From Oligoflexia bacterium (lineage in GTDB: Bacteria > Bdellovibrionota > Bdellovibrionia > Bdellovibrionales > Bdellovibrionaceae): a stretch of DNA of 64,000 nucleotides. The stretch lies in NCBI GenBank assembly GCA_016861345.1, contig BOLD01000006.1, positions 1 through 64,000 on the forward strand, read 5' to 3'. Position numbers and translations under genes: made by a program. This document shows, piece after piece, positions 9,231 to 16,765 of the stretch (positions are counted from its first letter, which is position 1; the number at the start of each line of letters is the position of its first letter). The notes beneath the pieces are model-generated. The model made no database searches and was not told the DNA's origin. It saw only the letters and a list, made by a program, of their open reading frames with translations.

Positions 9231-10220
9231 TTATTTTAACAATCCGTGCTCAGCCATCCAGCCGACGCTTTTTTCAATGGCCTGGCGAGCGGAGCTTGGG
9301 CAGAAGTGAAGCTCATTTTGAGCTTTTGTTGAGTCAAACCAATGGTACAAGGTTGCAGTCCAGGCATTTTCACTGCTAATCGAAGATGAGAAGCCAAATG
9401 TTGATAAAAGATCTCCAAAATAACCAAGCGTGTGAAGGGCAAAGTTTGGCATGTATAAGCGAGGGGGCTCAACATTCGCCGCCCTTGCAATTTCAGTAAA
9501 GAGCTGCTCGATTGTCAGATTTTCCCCAGCAAGGATATATCTTTCTCCGGTTCGGCCAATGTTCCAGGCGCTGAGAATTCCATGCACAACATCTTCAACA
9601 GCGACAACGTTGACACCACCGGAAGTGTAGAAGGGGAACTCGCCTCGGGCGACTTTGATTTGAGTTTTTCGACTGCCCTTTTTGGCATCGCCGGGCCCAT
9701 AAATAGTGCTGGGATTAAGAATAACCGCATCAATTTCCTTTTTGGCACAGGCTTCTCGGACGAGTAGTTCTCCTTGATGTTTGGTTTCAAAATATCCCAA
9801 ATTCAAGTGATGGACGTTGTATTCAGAATTTTCATTTAATACTTGGTTAGGGCGAAAGCCGGCGCCAATTGCAGTGACTGAGCTTAAATGAACAAGTCTT
9901 CTGACCGAGTTTAATTTGCAGGCGTGAATGACGTTTTCTACTCCGCCCACATTAATTAGATCCATCTTCTCTCGCTCTGATTTTTTATAAGCGATCAGTC
10001 CTGCTAGATGAAAAACTGAATCCTGTCCCTGAAAGGCTTGGATCAGGCTTTCTCGATTTGTGATATCACCATAAAGATAGTGACAAGAAAGATGTGCTAA
10101 CTCCGAGACGTCGCTGTTTTTACGAACTAAAACTGAAACTTCGTGACCCTCGTTCAAGAGTCCCTTGACGAGCCAACTGCCTAAAAAACCATTTGCTCCA
10201 GTAACAAGAACCTTAGCCAT
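9231..10220 (-). CDS. NAD(P)-dependent epimerase/dehydratase (extended SDR)
   Basis: This 329-residue extended short-chain dehydrogenase has the Rossmann motif TGANGFLG at 7-14, the HLAG segment, the LSSVTAIG strand and the catalytic YxxxK as YFETK at 143-147. It resembles HpnA or dihydroflavonol-reductase-like sugar or lipid epimerases; the substrate cannot be told. It starts eight bases inside the end of the PAP2 gene and is followed after two bases by mtgA. The three genes form an operon that may serve the envelope. Confidence 0.85.
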   Translation of the reverse strand: MAKVLVTGANGFLGSWLVKGLLNEGHEVSVLVRKNSDVSELAHLSCHYLYGDITNRESLIQAFQGQDSVFHLAGLIAYKKSEREKMDLINVGGVENVIHACKLNSVRRLVHLSSVTAIGAGFRPNQVLNENSEYNVHHLNLGYFETKHQGELLVREACAKKEIDAVILNPSTIYGPGDAKKGSRKTQIKVARGEFPFYTSGGVNVVAVEDVVHGILSAWNIGRTGERYILAGENLTIEQLFTEIARAANVEPPRLYMPNFALHTLGYFGDLLSTFGFSSSISSENAWTATLYHWFDSTKAQNELHFCPSSARQAIEKSVGWMAEHGLLK

Positions 10221-10779
10221 ATTTTTCTGCCACGCGCTTTCGAAGAAGAAGAAAAATTCGAGAAATCATGAAGCCAATCAGTGAACCAACAAGAGCACCA
10301 AAGATGACGTCGGATGGATAATGAACTCCGCAGTAGACTCGGCTATAGGCAACCAAAAAAGCATATGCGAACATAATCCACCTCATACGGGGGAAAAAAG
10401 CTGTCACAAAAACAGCGGCGCAAAACATGTTTGAGGCATGGTTTGAGGTAAAACTAAATCCGCCAAAATGAGGTGCGCGTAGGATGACCTCGATTCCTGC
10501 AACGGGGGGGCGGGGGCGCTCAAAAAAAGGTTTGATCAATTTTCCGCCGATAAAATCATTCAAAGCCAAAGAGCTAACTAGACCACCTAAGAAAATAGCT
10601 CCATTCCATTTTCGATAAACAACAAAGAAAAGGATAAGGCCTGGAACGAAAATATATTTAAATGCGTTTGTGTGGTGAAGATCAGTGATCAAGGGAAAAA
10701 ACAAATCAAAAAAGCCGTTGGTCCAGCTCTTATTGATAAGCAGAAGTAATTCTTTGTCGAGATCAATTAAATAATTCAT
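10213..10779 (-). CDS. PAP2-family membrane phosphatase
   Basis: This 188-residue integral membrane protein carries the acid-phosphatase signature: KPFFERPRP at 83-91, SNHA at 112-115 (the usual PSGH site, here TSNHAS) and SR-x5-H-x3-D at 146-157. Such enzymes dephosphorylate undecaprenyl diphosphate or phosphatidic acid. Multiple hydrophobic segments and the motif spacing support an LpxE/BacA-like lipid phosphatase, but the substrate is unknown. It is the first gene of the three-gene envelope operon and diverges from motA. Confidence 0.85.
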   Translation of the reverse strand: MNYLIDLDKELLLLINKSWTNGFFDLFFPLITDLHHTNAFKYIFVPGLILFFVVYRKWNGAIFLGGLVSSLALNDFIGGKLIKPFFERPRPPVAGIEVILRAPHFGGFSFTSNHASNMFCAAVFVTAFFPRMRWIMFAYAFLVAYSRVYCGVHYPSDVIFGALVGSLIGFMISRIFLLLRKRVAEKYG

Positions 10780-10854
10780 GAATTCTTCTCGGACTTTAGG
10801 TTGAATCTCAGAAAATGTCTAGTGAAGACAAATTTCGTCTGACATACTGTGCTT

Positions 10855-11607
10855 ATGGAAACCACTGCAATATTTGGACTCTTACTTGGAATTGGCGGAA
10901 TTTTACTTGGAAATGTGATCGAGGGTGGCCACGTTGGCTCTCTGGTCCAGGGTGCTGCGGCTGTGATCGTTTTCACAGGAACTTTTGGCGCAGTCCTGCT
11001 TTCTTCGAAAAAACGAGATGTGAAGCTTGGGCTTCAGATGCTCAAAAAGGCCTTTGCAGAAGAAGATCAAACGGAACCCCGTAAAATTTTAACCGAGATT
11101 ATCGAGTGCGCCCGAATTGCAAAAAAAGAATCTATTTTGGCTCTCGAGGCTCGAATTCCAAACATGCAAGACAAATTTTTACAGAGTGTGATGAAGGCAG
11201 TAGTAGACAATGTTGAACCTTCAGTGATGAGAGATGTATTTAATAAGCAAATCGATCTGGAAGAAGAAAAACTGCTGAATGCTGCAAAAATTTGGACTGA
11301 GGCCGGCGGCTACGCTCCGACAATTGGAATCATTGGGGCTGTTCTGGGTTTGATTCATGTGATGGGAAATTTGTCAGATACAAGCAAGCTGGGCGCAGGT
11401 ATCGCTGTGGCCTTTGTTGCGACAGTTTACGGAGTGGGATCTGCGAATCTGATCTTTTTGCCAATTGGAAGCAAGCTTAAGAAACGCGTGGCTGATGAAA
11501 TCAAAGTGAAGGAAATGATTCTTGAGGGGGGACTTGGTATTCAGGCGGGAATGTCGCCCTCGCTGATTGATTTAAAACTAAAAGCATTTTTTGAAAAACA
11601 GAGATGA
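10855..11607 (+). CDS. motA: flagellar motor stator protein MotA
   Basis: MotA forms the ion channel of the flagellar stator together with MotB. It has 250 residues from the ATG at 10855; a GTG two codons earlier is possible. There are two N-terminal membrane segments, a cytoplasmic loop (KLGLQMLKKAFAEED and EARIPNMQDKFLQ), then the TM3-TM4 pair AGGYAPTIGIIGAVLGLIHV and GAGIAVAFVATVYGVGSANL, both typical and carrying the conserved prolines and glycines. No strong ribosome site is visible. motB follows after nine bases. Bdellovibrios carry several motAB pairs; this is one such pair. Confidence 0.93.
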   Translation: METTAIFGLLLGIGGILLGNVIEGGHVGSLVQGAAAVIVFTGTFGAVLLSSKKRDVKLGLQMLKKAFAEEDQTEPRKILTEIIECARIAKKESILALEARIPNMQDKFLQSVMKAVVDNVEPSVMRDVFNKQIDLEEEKLLNAAKIWTEAGGYAPTIGIIGAVLGLIHVMGNLSDTSKLGAGIAVAFVATVYGVGSANLIFLPIGSKLKKRVADEIKVKEMILEGGLGIQAGMSPSLIDLKLKAFFEKQR

Positions 11608-11616
11608 AAGTAACAG

Positions 11617-12345
11617 ATGAGAGCAAAAAAGCACGAAGAGCATGAAAATCATGAGCGATGGCTGGTTTCCTACGCCGACTTCATCACCCTGCTCTTTGCC
11701 TTCTTTGTCGTTATGTACGCCACCTCAACTCGGAATGAAGAAAAAGAAAAAAATTTTGAAAAAACAATTCGAGCGGAATTTAAGCTTGCTGGTAACTATG
11801 GCCAACAAGTTGGCTCTCATGGCGGAGTGGTGGGCCCAGTTATTGATTCTCTGGAGCCTATGCAAAGGCGTGGGGTACGTAATGATGAAATCAAAAATGC
11901 TCTTGAAAAGGTCCTGCAAGAGGCCATGAAGGATGAAGAAAGAAAGCTCGCGATTCAAGATATTCGTGCAGATCAAAACGGAGTGCGAATTAGCTTATCC
12001 GCAGAGGCCTATTTTGCCTCTGGCTCAACCAAGCTGAAAAGGCCAGCTCTTCAGTCGCTGGATAAAGTCGCCAAAATCATCAAGGCCATGCCTTATCGGA
12101 TAGTTGTTGAGGGGCACACCGATGATTTACCCCTTCCGGGCAACACAAAAGAAAGCAATTGGGAGCTAGCCAGTATGCGAGCGACAAGCGTTGTTAAGTA
12201 TCTCATCCAGGTTCATCAGCTTGACGGCTCTCGTCTTTCCGCCACATCTTTTGCAGATCAAAAACCACTGGTTCCAAATACCAATGCCGAAAATCGGATG
12301 AAGAACCGTCGTATAGAAATAGTGATTATTAATGAAGAGCCTTAA
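11617..12345 (+). CDS. motB: flagellar motor stator protein MotB
   Basis: MotB anchors the stator to peptidoglycan and carries the proton-binding Asp. The 242-residue protein has a short basic cytoplasmic start, then one membrane helix beginning at WLVSYADFITLLFAFFVV, where D21 is the ion-binding residue. An OmpA/MotB peptidoglycan-binding domain closes the protein (VVEGHTDDLPLPG, ELASMRAT, NRRIEIVI). The coupling residues and the plug region after the helix are present. The gene is co-transcribed with motA and converges on the histidine kinase with a four-base overlap. Confidence 0.93.
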   Translation: MRAKKHEEHENHERWLVSYADFITLLFAFFVVMYATSTRNEEKEKNFEKTIRAEFKLAGNYGQQVGSHGGVVGPVIDSLEPMQRRGVRNDEIKNALEKVLQEAMKDEERKLAIQDIRADQNGVRISLSAEAYFASGSTKLKRPALQSLDKVAKIIKAMPYRIVVEGHTDDLPLPGNTKESNWELASMRATSVVKYLIQVHQLDGSRLSATSFADQKPLVPNTNAENRMKNRRIEIVIINEEP

Positions 12346-13205
12346 GCGGCTTGTTGATGACCGACTAATGCTGGGATGACTACCACAAACTTTGTATGCT
12401 CAGAGGTCTCATCAAGATAAAGATCTCCGCCATGATCTGTCGCAATACTGTGAGAGATCGTCAGCCCAAGCCCAGACCCATCTCCAACCTCGCGGGTTGT
12501 AAAAAATGGATCGAAGATTCGCTTGCGATTTCCAATTGGAATGCCAGCGCCGGAATCTGAAACAGAAATTTCAATTCCCTTCAGAGAGCTAATCACTTCA
12601 AGTTTGATCCAGGCATGATTCTTAAATTCGTTTCGTGCGGATCTTGAAGCGTGAAAAGCATTTGAAAGTAAGTTCAAAATAACAGTTGTAATTTGTGCTT
12701 CTCGACAACGGAGTCGAGCCTCTGGACAATGAATTTGTATTGAAAAATCAATTTCATGATTCTTCAGGCGGGCGGCCCAGAATGTTTTTACGTTATCTAT
12801 CAATCTTGTAATCTCGATGATAGAGATGGGCTCTTTGGTGCCGTCTTTAGTAATTAGGCGTAGCGCACTGACGATACTGCCAATTCTTTGACTTGCCTCT
12901 TCAACTTTAGCCATGCTTTCTTCGAGAAATTCAGGGCTGAGAGAACTTTTCTTTGAGCGAATTTTAACCAGTTGTGCGCGACCTAAAATAATGGCGAGAG
13001 GATTATTGATTTCATGGGCAATTCCTCCGGATAACTCTTTAATTGAATTGATAGAGGCGCACAGTTCTAATTGTGATAACCCTTCACTTAGAAGATGATT
13101 CGAGTTCGGCCCCGTCGAGCAGTCTCTGTGTCTACCAAGGAATGGAAATACTTTCTTTAAAATGCGATTAACCTTAGCCATCAACGGATTTATCGGAAAT
13201 CTCAA
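12342..13205 (-). CDS. orphan soluble sensor histidine kinase
   Basis: This 287-residue kinase has the phospho-acceptor His at H64 in GGIAHEINNPLA, an N box (NLLSNAFHA, about 178-186), G1 DSGAGIP, F box FDPFFTT and G2 GSGLGL. Only 50 residues precede the dimerisation helix, with no membrane segment or PAS domain, so the signal input is unclear. No response regulator is adjacent. The start shown is TTG at 13205; an in-frame ATG at 13181 is equally possible, and neither has a strong ribosome site. The HEINNP motif places it in the NtrB-like HisKA class. Confidence 0.85.
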   Translation of the reverse strand: MRFPINPLMAKVNRILKKVFPFLGRHRDCSTGPNSNHLLSEGLSQLELCASINSIKELSGGIAHEINNPLAIILGRAQLVKIRSKKSSLSPEFLEESMAKVEEASQRIGSIVSALRLITKDGTKEPISIIEITRLIDNVKTFWAARLKNHEIDFSIQIHCPEARLRCREAQITTVILNLLSNAFHASRSARNEFKNHAWIKLEVISSLKGIEISVSDSGAGIPIGNRKRIFDPFFTTREVGDGSGLGLTISHSIATDHGGDLYLDETSEHTKFVVVIPALVGHQQAA

Positions 13206-13269
13206 GAAAAGCTAAAGGAAAATAAACTAGACCTTGGTCTAAAAATTCAATTATCTTAGTTTGTTTAAG

Positions 13270-13707
13270 CTATTTTACTGTCTCAAATGCTGAGAACGTA
13301 AACCATCCCTGCATGTAGAGTGGATCATTGTCGGACTTAATTCCAGCGACACGCCAGAAATAATGCATACCTGGAGCAAGGCCGCTGACCTGGTAAGTTG
13401 TTCCCTTGTGAAGAGGAGCTTCTGCGACAATCCATTTAAAAGCTGGGTCTTTTGCGACTTGAACATTATAAAGGTCAGCTTTCTCTGCCGCTTTCCACTT
13501 TAATGTTGCGGATGTACCGCTGACTTTTTCCATGTACGCAGGAGATTCAAATTCGATTTTTCCAGGGCGGAGAACCTTTGTGCGGTCTGGTTGAGGTGCT
13601 GCCATCAGATCCAAGTTAACTCCACCATGTCCCCCAGCTTTTGGCGCTCCGCCACTGGCTAGTGCTACTGAGGATGCGAATAGAGCTAATGAAATCAAGT
13701 ACTTCAT
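13270..13707 (-). CDS. exported fibronectin type III-like protein
   Basis: This small protein of 145 residues has a signal peptide (MKYLISLALFASSVALA, cleavage near 18). A Gly- and Pro-rich linker follows. The single beta-sandwich domain from about residue 45 has fibronectin-III features: SATLKWKAAEKADLYNVQVAKD, then TYQVSGLAPGMHYFWRVAGI. It is probably periplasmic or surface exposed. The ATG has AAAGGA upstream. It diverges from the RNase P RNA gene. No function beyond a protein-binding fold can be given. Confidence 0.75.
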   Translation of the reverse strand: MKYLISLALFASSVALASGGAPKAGGHGGVNLDLMAAPQPDRTKVLRPGKIEFESPAYMEKVSGTSATLKWKAAEKADLYNVQVAKDPAFKWIVAEAPLHKGTTYQVSGLAPGMHYFWRVAGIKSDNDPLYMQGWFTFSAFETVK

Positions 13708-13787
13708 GGAGTAATCCTTTCCCTTTGGATAAACTTAAAGAGCCAAATTAAAAGACCACTGGACAAAACTCAACCGGAAACCGACCC

Positions 13788-13816
13788 TTGTGGAAAATGC
13801 CGTGGTGTGCTAGCTT
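13788..13816 (+). promoter_or_regulatory. promoter of the RNase P RNA gene
   Basis: TTGTGG at 13788-13793 and TAGCTT at 13811-13816 are spaced by exactly 17 bases, placing the start near 13822, which is the first base of the closing helix P1. The agreement of predicted start and RNA 5' end supports it. Confidence 0.5.
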
Positions 13817-13820
13817 ACCA

Positions 13821-14212
13821 ATGGTTTTGCAGATGATCGCTTCTGCTTTGGCGCAAGCCAAGGTGGGGGAGGAAAGTCCGGACTCCATAGGGTAGCGTAA
13901 AGGTTAACGGCCTTCGCGGGTAACCGTAGGAACAGTGGAACAGAGAGAATGTCCAGGGCTATGAGCCTTTTGCCGGGAACGGGAAGCTTAAGGGGAGCTG
14001 CTGGAGTGAAAACAGCCAAACTCTACGTGGAGCAAGATCAAATAGGAGGGCTCTTGTTTCTGAAAAGAAACAAAAAGTGCGACCCGCACGTGGCCTTCGG
14101 GTCAGATCGCTAAAGCCCTTTAGTAATAAAGGGACGAGAGGAATGATCGTCATCTCTTTTGGGTTGGGAAACTGAAAGAGAAACAGAATCCGGCTTATCG
14201 CAAAACCAATTC
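13821..14212 (+). ncRNA. rnpB: RNase P RNA (catalytic M1 RNA)
   Basis: This is the ribozyme of RNase P, which trims the 5' leader of pre-tRNA. The universal 5' block GAGGAAAGTCCGGACTCC begins near 13868 and the 3' block ACAGAATCCGGCTTATCG lies at 14183-14200. TGGTTTTGC at 13822-13830 pairs perfectly with GCAAAACCA at 14200-14208 to form P1, which fixes both ends to within a few bases. The length of about 390 nt is usual for a type A bacterial RNase P RNA. It has its own promoter and terminator. Confidence 0.96.
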
Positions 14213-14220
14213 CTACTTAT

Positions 14221-14257
14221 GAGGCGCTGAGATGAAGAGTTTCAGCGCCTCTTTCTT
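14221..14257 (+). terminator. intrinsic terminator of rnpB
   Basis: GAGGCGCTGA at 14221-14230 pairs perfectly with TCAGCGCCTC at 14242-14251, followed by TTTCTTAT. It is a ten-base-pair GC-rich stem with a T-rich tail, placed ten bases after the RNA. Confidence 0.88.
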
Positions 14258-14280
14258 ATGAGAAACTCGTCAGGGCGAAG

Positions 14281-15822
14281 ATGAAAGATATTTTACTCTG
14301 TACATTGACCGGTCGCTATCACCATCCCTCGCTGGGACTGAGATATCTTTTTGCGAATTTGAGTGAGTTTCAAGCTCAGACGAAAATTTGTGAATACGTG
14401 ATTCAAAAACATCCTCGGGATGTGGTTGAAGATTTACTTCAATATCATCCTAAAATTGTGGGTTTTGGAGTTTATATTTGGAACGCTCCGCAGACTTTGC
14501 AGGTGATCTCAATTCTGAAGAGAGTGGCTCCTGAGGTCACTGTTGTTGTCGGTGGGCCAGAGGTCAGCTTTGAAATAGAAACTCAAGAGATCTGTCAAAT
14601 TGCTGATCATGTTTTTAAGGGTGAATCGGATATTAGTTTTTATCAGTTCTGTAAAAGTTTTTTTGAGGGCCACCGGCCACTCAATAAAATCATTCAAGCC
14701 GACTTGCCAGATGTCGTGACATTAAAAAGTCCGTATCCTTATTACACCGATTCAGACATTAAGCACCGAACGATTTATGTCGAGGCCTCTCGGGGTTGTC
14801 CCTTTAAATGTGAATACTGTTTGTCGTCGCTCGATACAGCGGTTCGCAATTTTCCAACGGAGCAGTTTCTAGCGGATATTCAAGCTTTAATGGACCGGGG
14901 AGCAAGACAGTTTAAATTTGTAGATCGCACTTTTAATTTGAGTCCCACAATTAGTACTCAGATTCTTAAATTTTTTCTCGACCGAGTGGATTTGGGATTA
15001 TTTTTGCATTTCGAGTTAGTCCCAGACCGACTGCCGCCGGAGCTTAAAGAATTGATGAGCCAGTTTCCTGCTGGCAGTTTGCAATTTGAAATTGGGATTC
15101 AAACTTGGAATCCTGAGGTCGCCAAAAATGTGAGCCGCAGACAAGATTATGAAAAAATAAAAGAAAATTTTAAATACCTGCGCGAGCACACCAAGGTGCA
15201 TACTCATGCGGATCTGATCTTTGGCTTGCCCGGCGAGAATCTTGAGAGCTTTGCCAGTGGTTTTGATCAACTTTACAAGCTTGAGCCTGATGAAATTCAG
15301 CTTGGGATTTTAAAACGCCTCAATGGTGCTCCCATCTCAAGACACATGAAGACCTACGAGATGGCTTTCATGCTCGAAGCTCCCTATCAAATTCTGAAAA
15401 CCAAAGACATTGATTTCGTCACGATGCAAAAGTTCCATCGCTTTTCTCAGTTCTGGGATCAGATTGCGAATAGTGGAAATTTTATTTTAACAATGAAACA
15501 GTTGAAAATCGTGGCAGAGGAAAAGTTCTCAGGATCTTTGTTCTGGATGTTCTGGTCGATGACTGATTTTCTCACAAGACGTCATGGTCAATCGCATTCG
15601 ATTTCCTTAATCAGTTTATTAGAATCAGTTTATTATTTTCTCATCGATGAAGTAAGGTTAGACAAAGATCAGGTCCGAACACTATTAGCAGAAGATTTCT
15701 GTCGACATGAAAAGCGAGATTTGCCGAGTTTTCTTAAAACACAGCGCCGAGAGATCCAGAGCGAAAATGGCGGCAGAACCAAGGCTACTCCATCCAGGCA
15801 GAGACGGCATTTAAGACCGTAA
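14281..15822 (+). CDS. B12-binding radical SAM protein with DUF4080-like C terminus
   Basis: This 513-residue protein has a cobalamin-binding-like N-terminal domain (about 1-135, with VGFGVYIWN and VVVGGPEVS) and a radical SAM domain with the iron-sulfur motif CPFKCEYC (C173, C177, C180). HLIFGLPGE-type motifs (ADLIFGLPGENLESF) lie near 315. The C-terminal 150 residues resemble the DUF4080 region found in this group. Such proteins modify unknown substrates; the true role is not known. It ends directly against the convergent gene at 15823 with no spacer. Confidence 0.85.
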   Translation: MKDILLCTLTGRYHHPSLGLRYLFANLSEFQAQTKICEYVIQKHPRDVVEDLLQYHPKIVGFGVYIWNAPQTLQVISILKRVAPEVTVVVGGPEVSFEIETQEICQIADHVFKGESDISFYQFCKSFFEGHRPLNKIIQADLPDVVTLKSPYPYYTDSDIKHRTIYVEASRGCPFKCEYCLSSLDTAVRNFPTEQFLADIQALMDRGARQFKFVDRTFNLSPTISTQILKFFLDRVDLGLFLHFELVPDRLPPELKELMSQFPAGSLQFEIGIQTWNPEVAKNVSRRQDYEKIKENFKYLREHTKVHTHADLIFGLPGENLESFASGFDQLYKLEPDEIQLGILKRLNGAPISRHMKTYEMAFMLEAPYQILKTKDIDFVTMQKFHRFSQFWDQIANSGNFILTMKQLKIVAEEKFSGSLFWMFWSMTDFLTRRHGQSHSISLISLLESVYYFLIDEVRLDKDQVRTLLAEDFCRHEKRDLPSFLKTQRREIQSENGGRTKATPSRQRRHLRP

Positions 15823-16425
15823 TTACTTGTCTCCCGAGTCTCTTTTTTTCTGAAACCCGCCACCATCATTTGATATTTTCTTAAAAGTTTCAGCGTCTCC
15901 ATAGTCAGCGAAGTGCTGATAATACTGGTGGGGATCATAATTCGGTTTACGTGCAGCCTTAATCGGACACCAATATCTTTCTGTTCGGCCACCAATCTCA
16001 ACAGCATAGGCGAAAAGCCCGTTCACGTAGGTGCAGTACATGCAATTCACTTTTTCAATAATGTTCAGATAGGACAAAAACCGGCGATCAAAGACAATGT
16101 AATCAGATCTTTTGACCTTCGGAATTTGGTAAAGAGGAAAGGCAAAAGCTTGATACATCCATAAAAATAGGTCTAAAACCACGGCGGGTATAATCATCGC
16201 ATAAATAAAGGGCGCAGAAAGAATATTTCGTATGCTTGCGGAAAGTACATAGGAAACCAGTCCAGTTCGAACGTGGATGTGGTACTGGCGCATTTGCTCA
16301 AGAAAAATGATTTTTCTTTTCTGAAAAGAGTACTCGTATTTTTCTGCTAGGCGAGCGTACTCTTTTGAAAGTTCTTTCTGTAGGTCTTCAATTTTTGCTA
16401 TTAGCTCATTGATTTTTGATTTCAT
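15823..16425 (-). CDS. conserved protein of unknown function with coiled coil, membrane segment and Cys motif
   Basis: This 200-residue protein starts with a charged coiled coil (about 1-45) and then a hydrophobic stretch at about 65-100 that likely enters the membrane. The C-terminal domain has NCMYCTYVNG (C128, C131) and RYWCPIK (C153), which may bind a metal or form a redox site. I recall similar Cys-containing proteins of unknown function in other Proteobacteria but cannot name a family. The ATG at 16425 follows an AT-rich region. It is convergent with the radical SAM gene. Confidence 0.65.
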   Translation of the reverse strand: MKSKINELIAKIEDLQKELSKEYARLAEKYEYSFQKRKIIFLEQMRQYHIHVRTGLVSYVLSASIRNILSAPFIYAMIIPAVVLDLFLWMYQAFAFPLYQIPKVKRSDYIVFDRRFLSYLNIIEKVNCMYCTYVNGLFAYAVEIGGRTERYWCPIKAARKPNYDPHQYYQHFADYGDAETFKKISNDGGGFQKKRDSGDK

Positions 16426-16765
16426 AGGTGCTTTTTATATATGGAAATGCCTTAATATTCAAACCAATCTATATTCAGGCAGCGTACCACCTCGGACTTA
16501 GAGGGGATAACCATTTTGCTGAGTTTTTCAATAAAGGCAGTTATTCCAGCGCAGGATTTTTTAATCCAATTGGCGCAAGGCGCTTATCTCTGAAGTGAGT
16601 ATAAGTTCGGTTGGCTCGGTTCCCAAGATTGGTGTCTTCAGTTCTAAAAGGGATTTTTGTGTTAGTTCAGGCAAGTGACCTCTGTCTTCTGAGGGTGGAC
16701 TATGCCGACAGTCAAGATTGTGATTAGCCCGTCCTAGGCATTTCTGCTGACGTAGGGTACTTTGC
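16426..16765. other. 340-base intergenic region without a recognised gene
   Basis: It lies between two minus-strand genes, so it should hold the end of the aro operon transcript and the promoter of the gene at 15823-16425. I see a small GGATT/AATCC hairpin at about 16554-16567 and GC-rich GGCGC repeats near 16574-16586. There is no convincing terminator, tRNA or open frame. Confidence 0.4.

Noticed and set aside
13206-13269. Terminator TAGAC/GTCTA between the histidine kinase and the fibronectin-like gene
   Set aside because: The stem has only five pairs; too weak to list.
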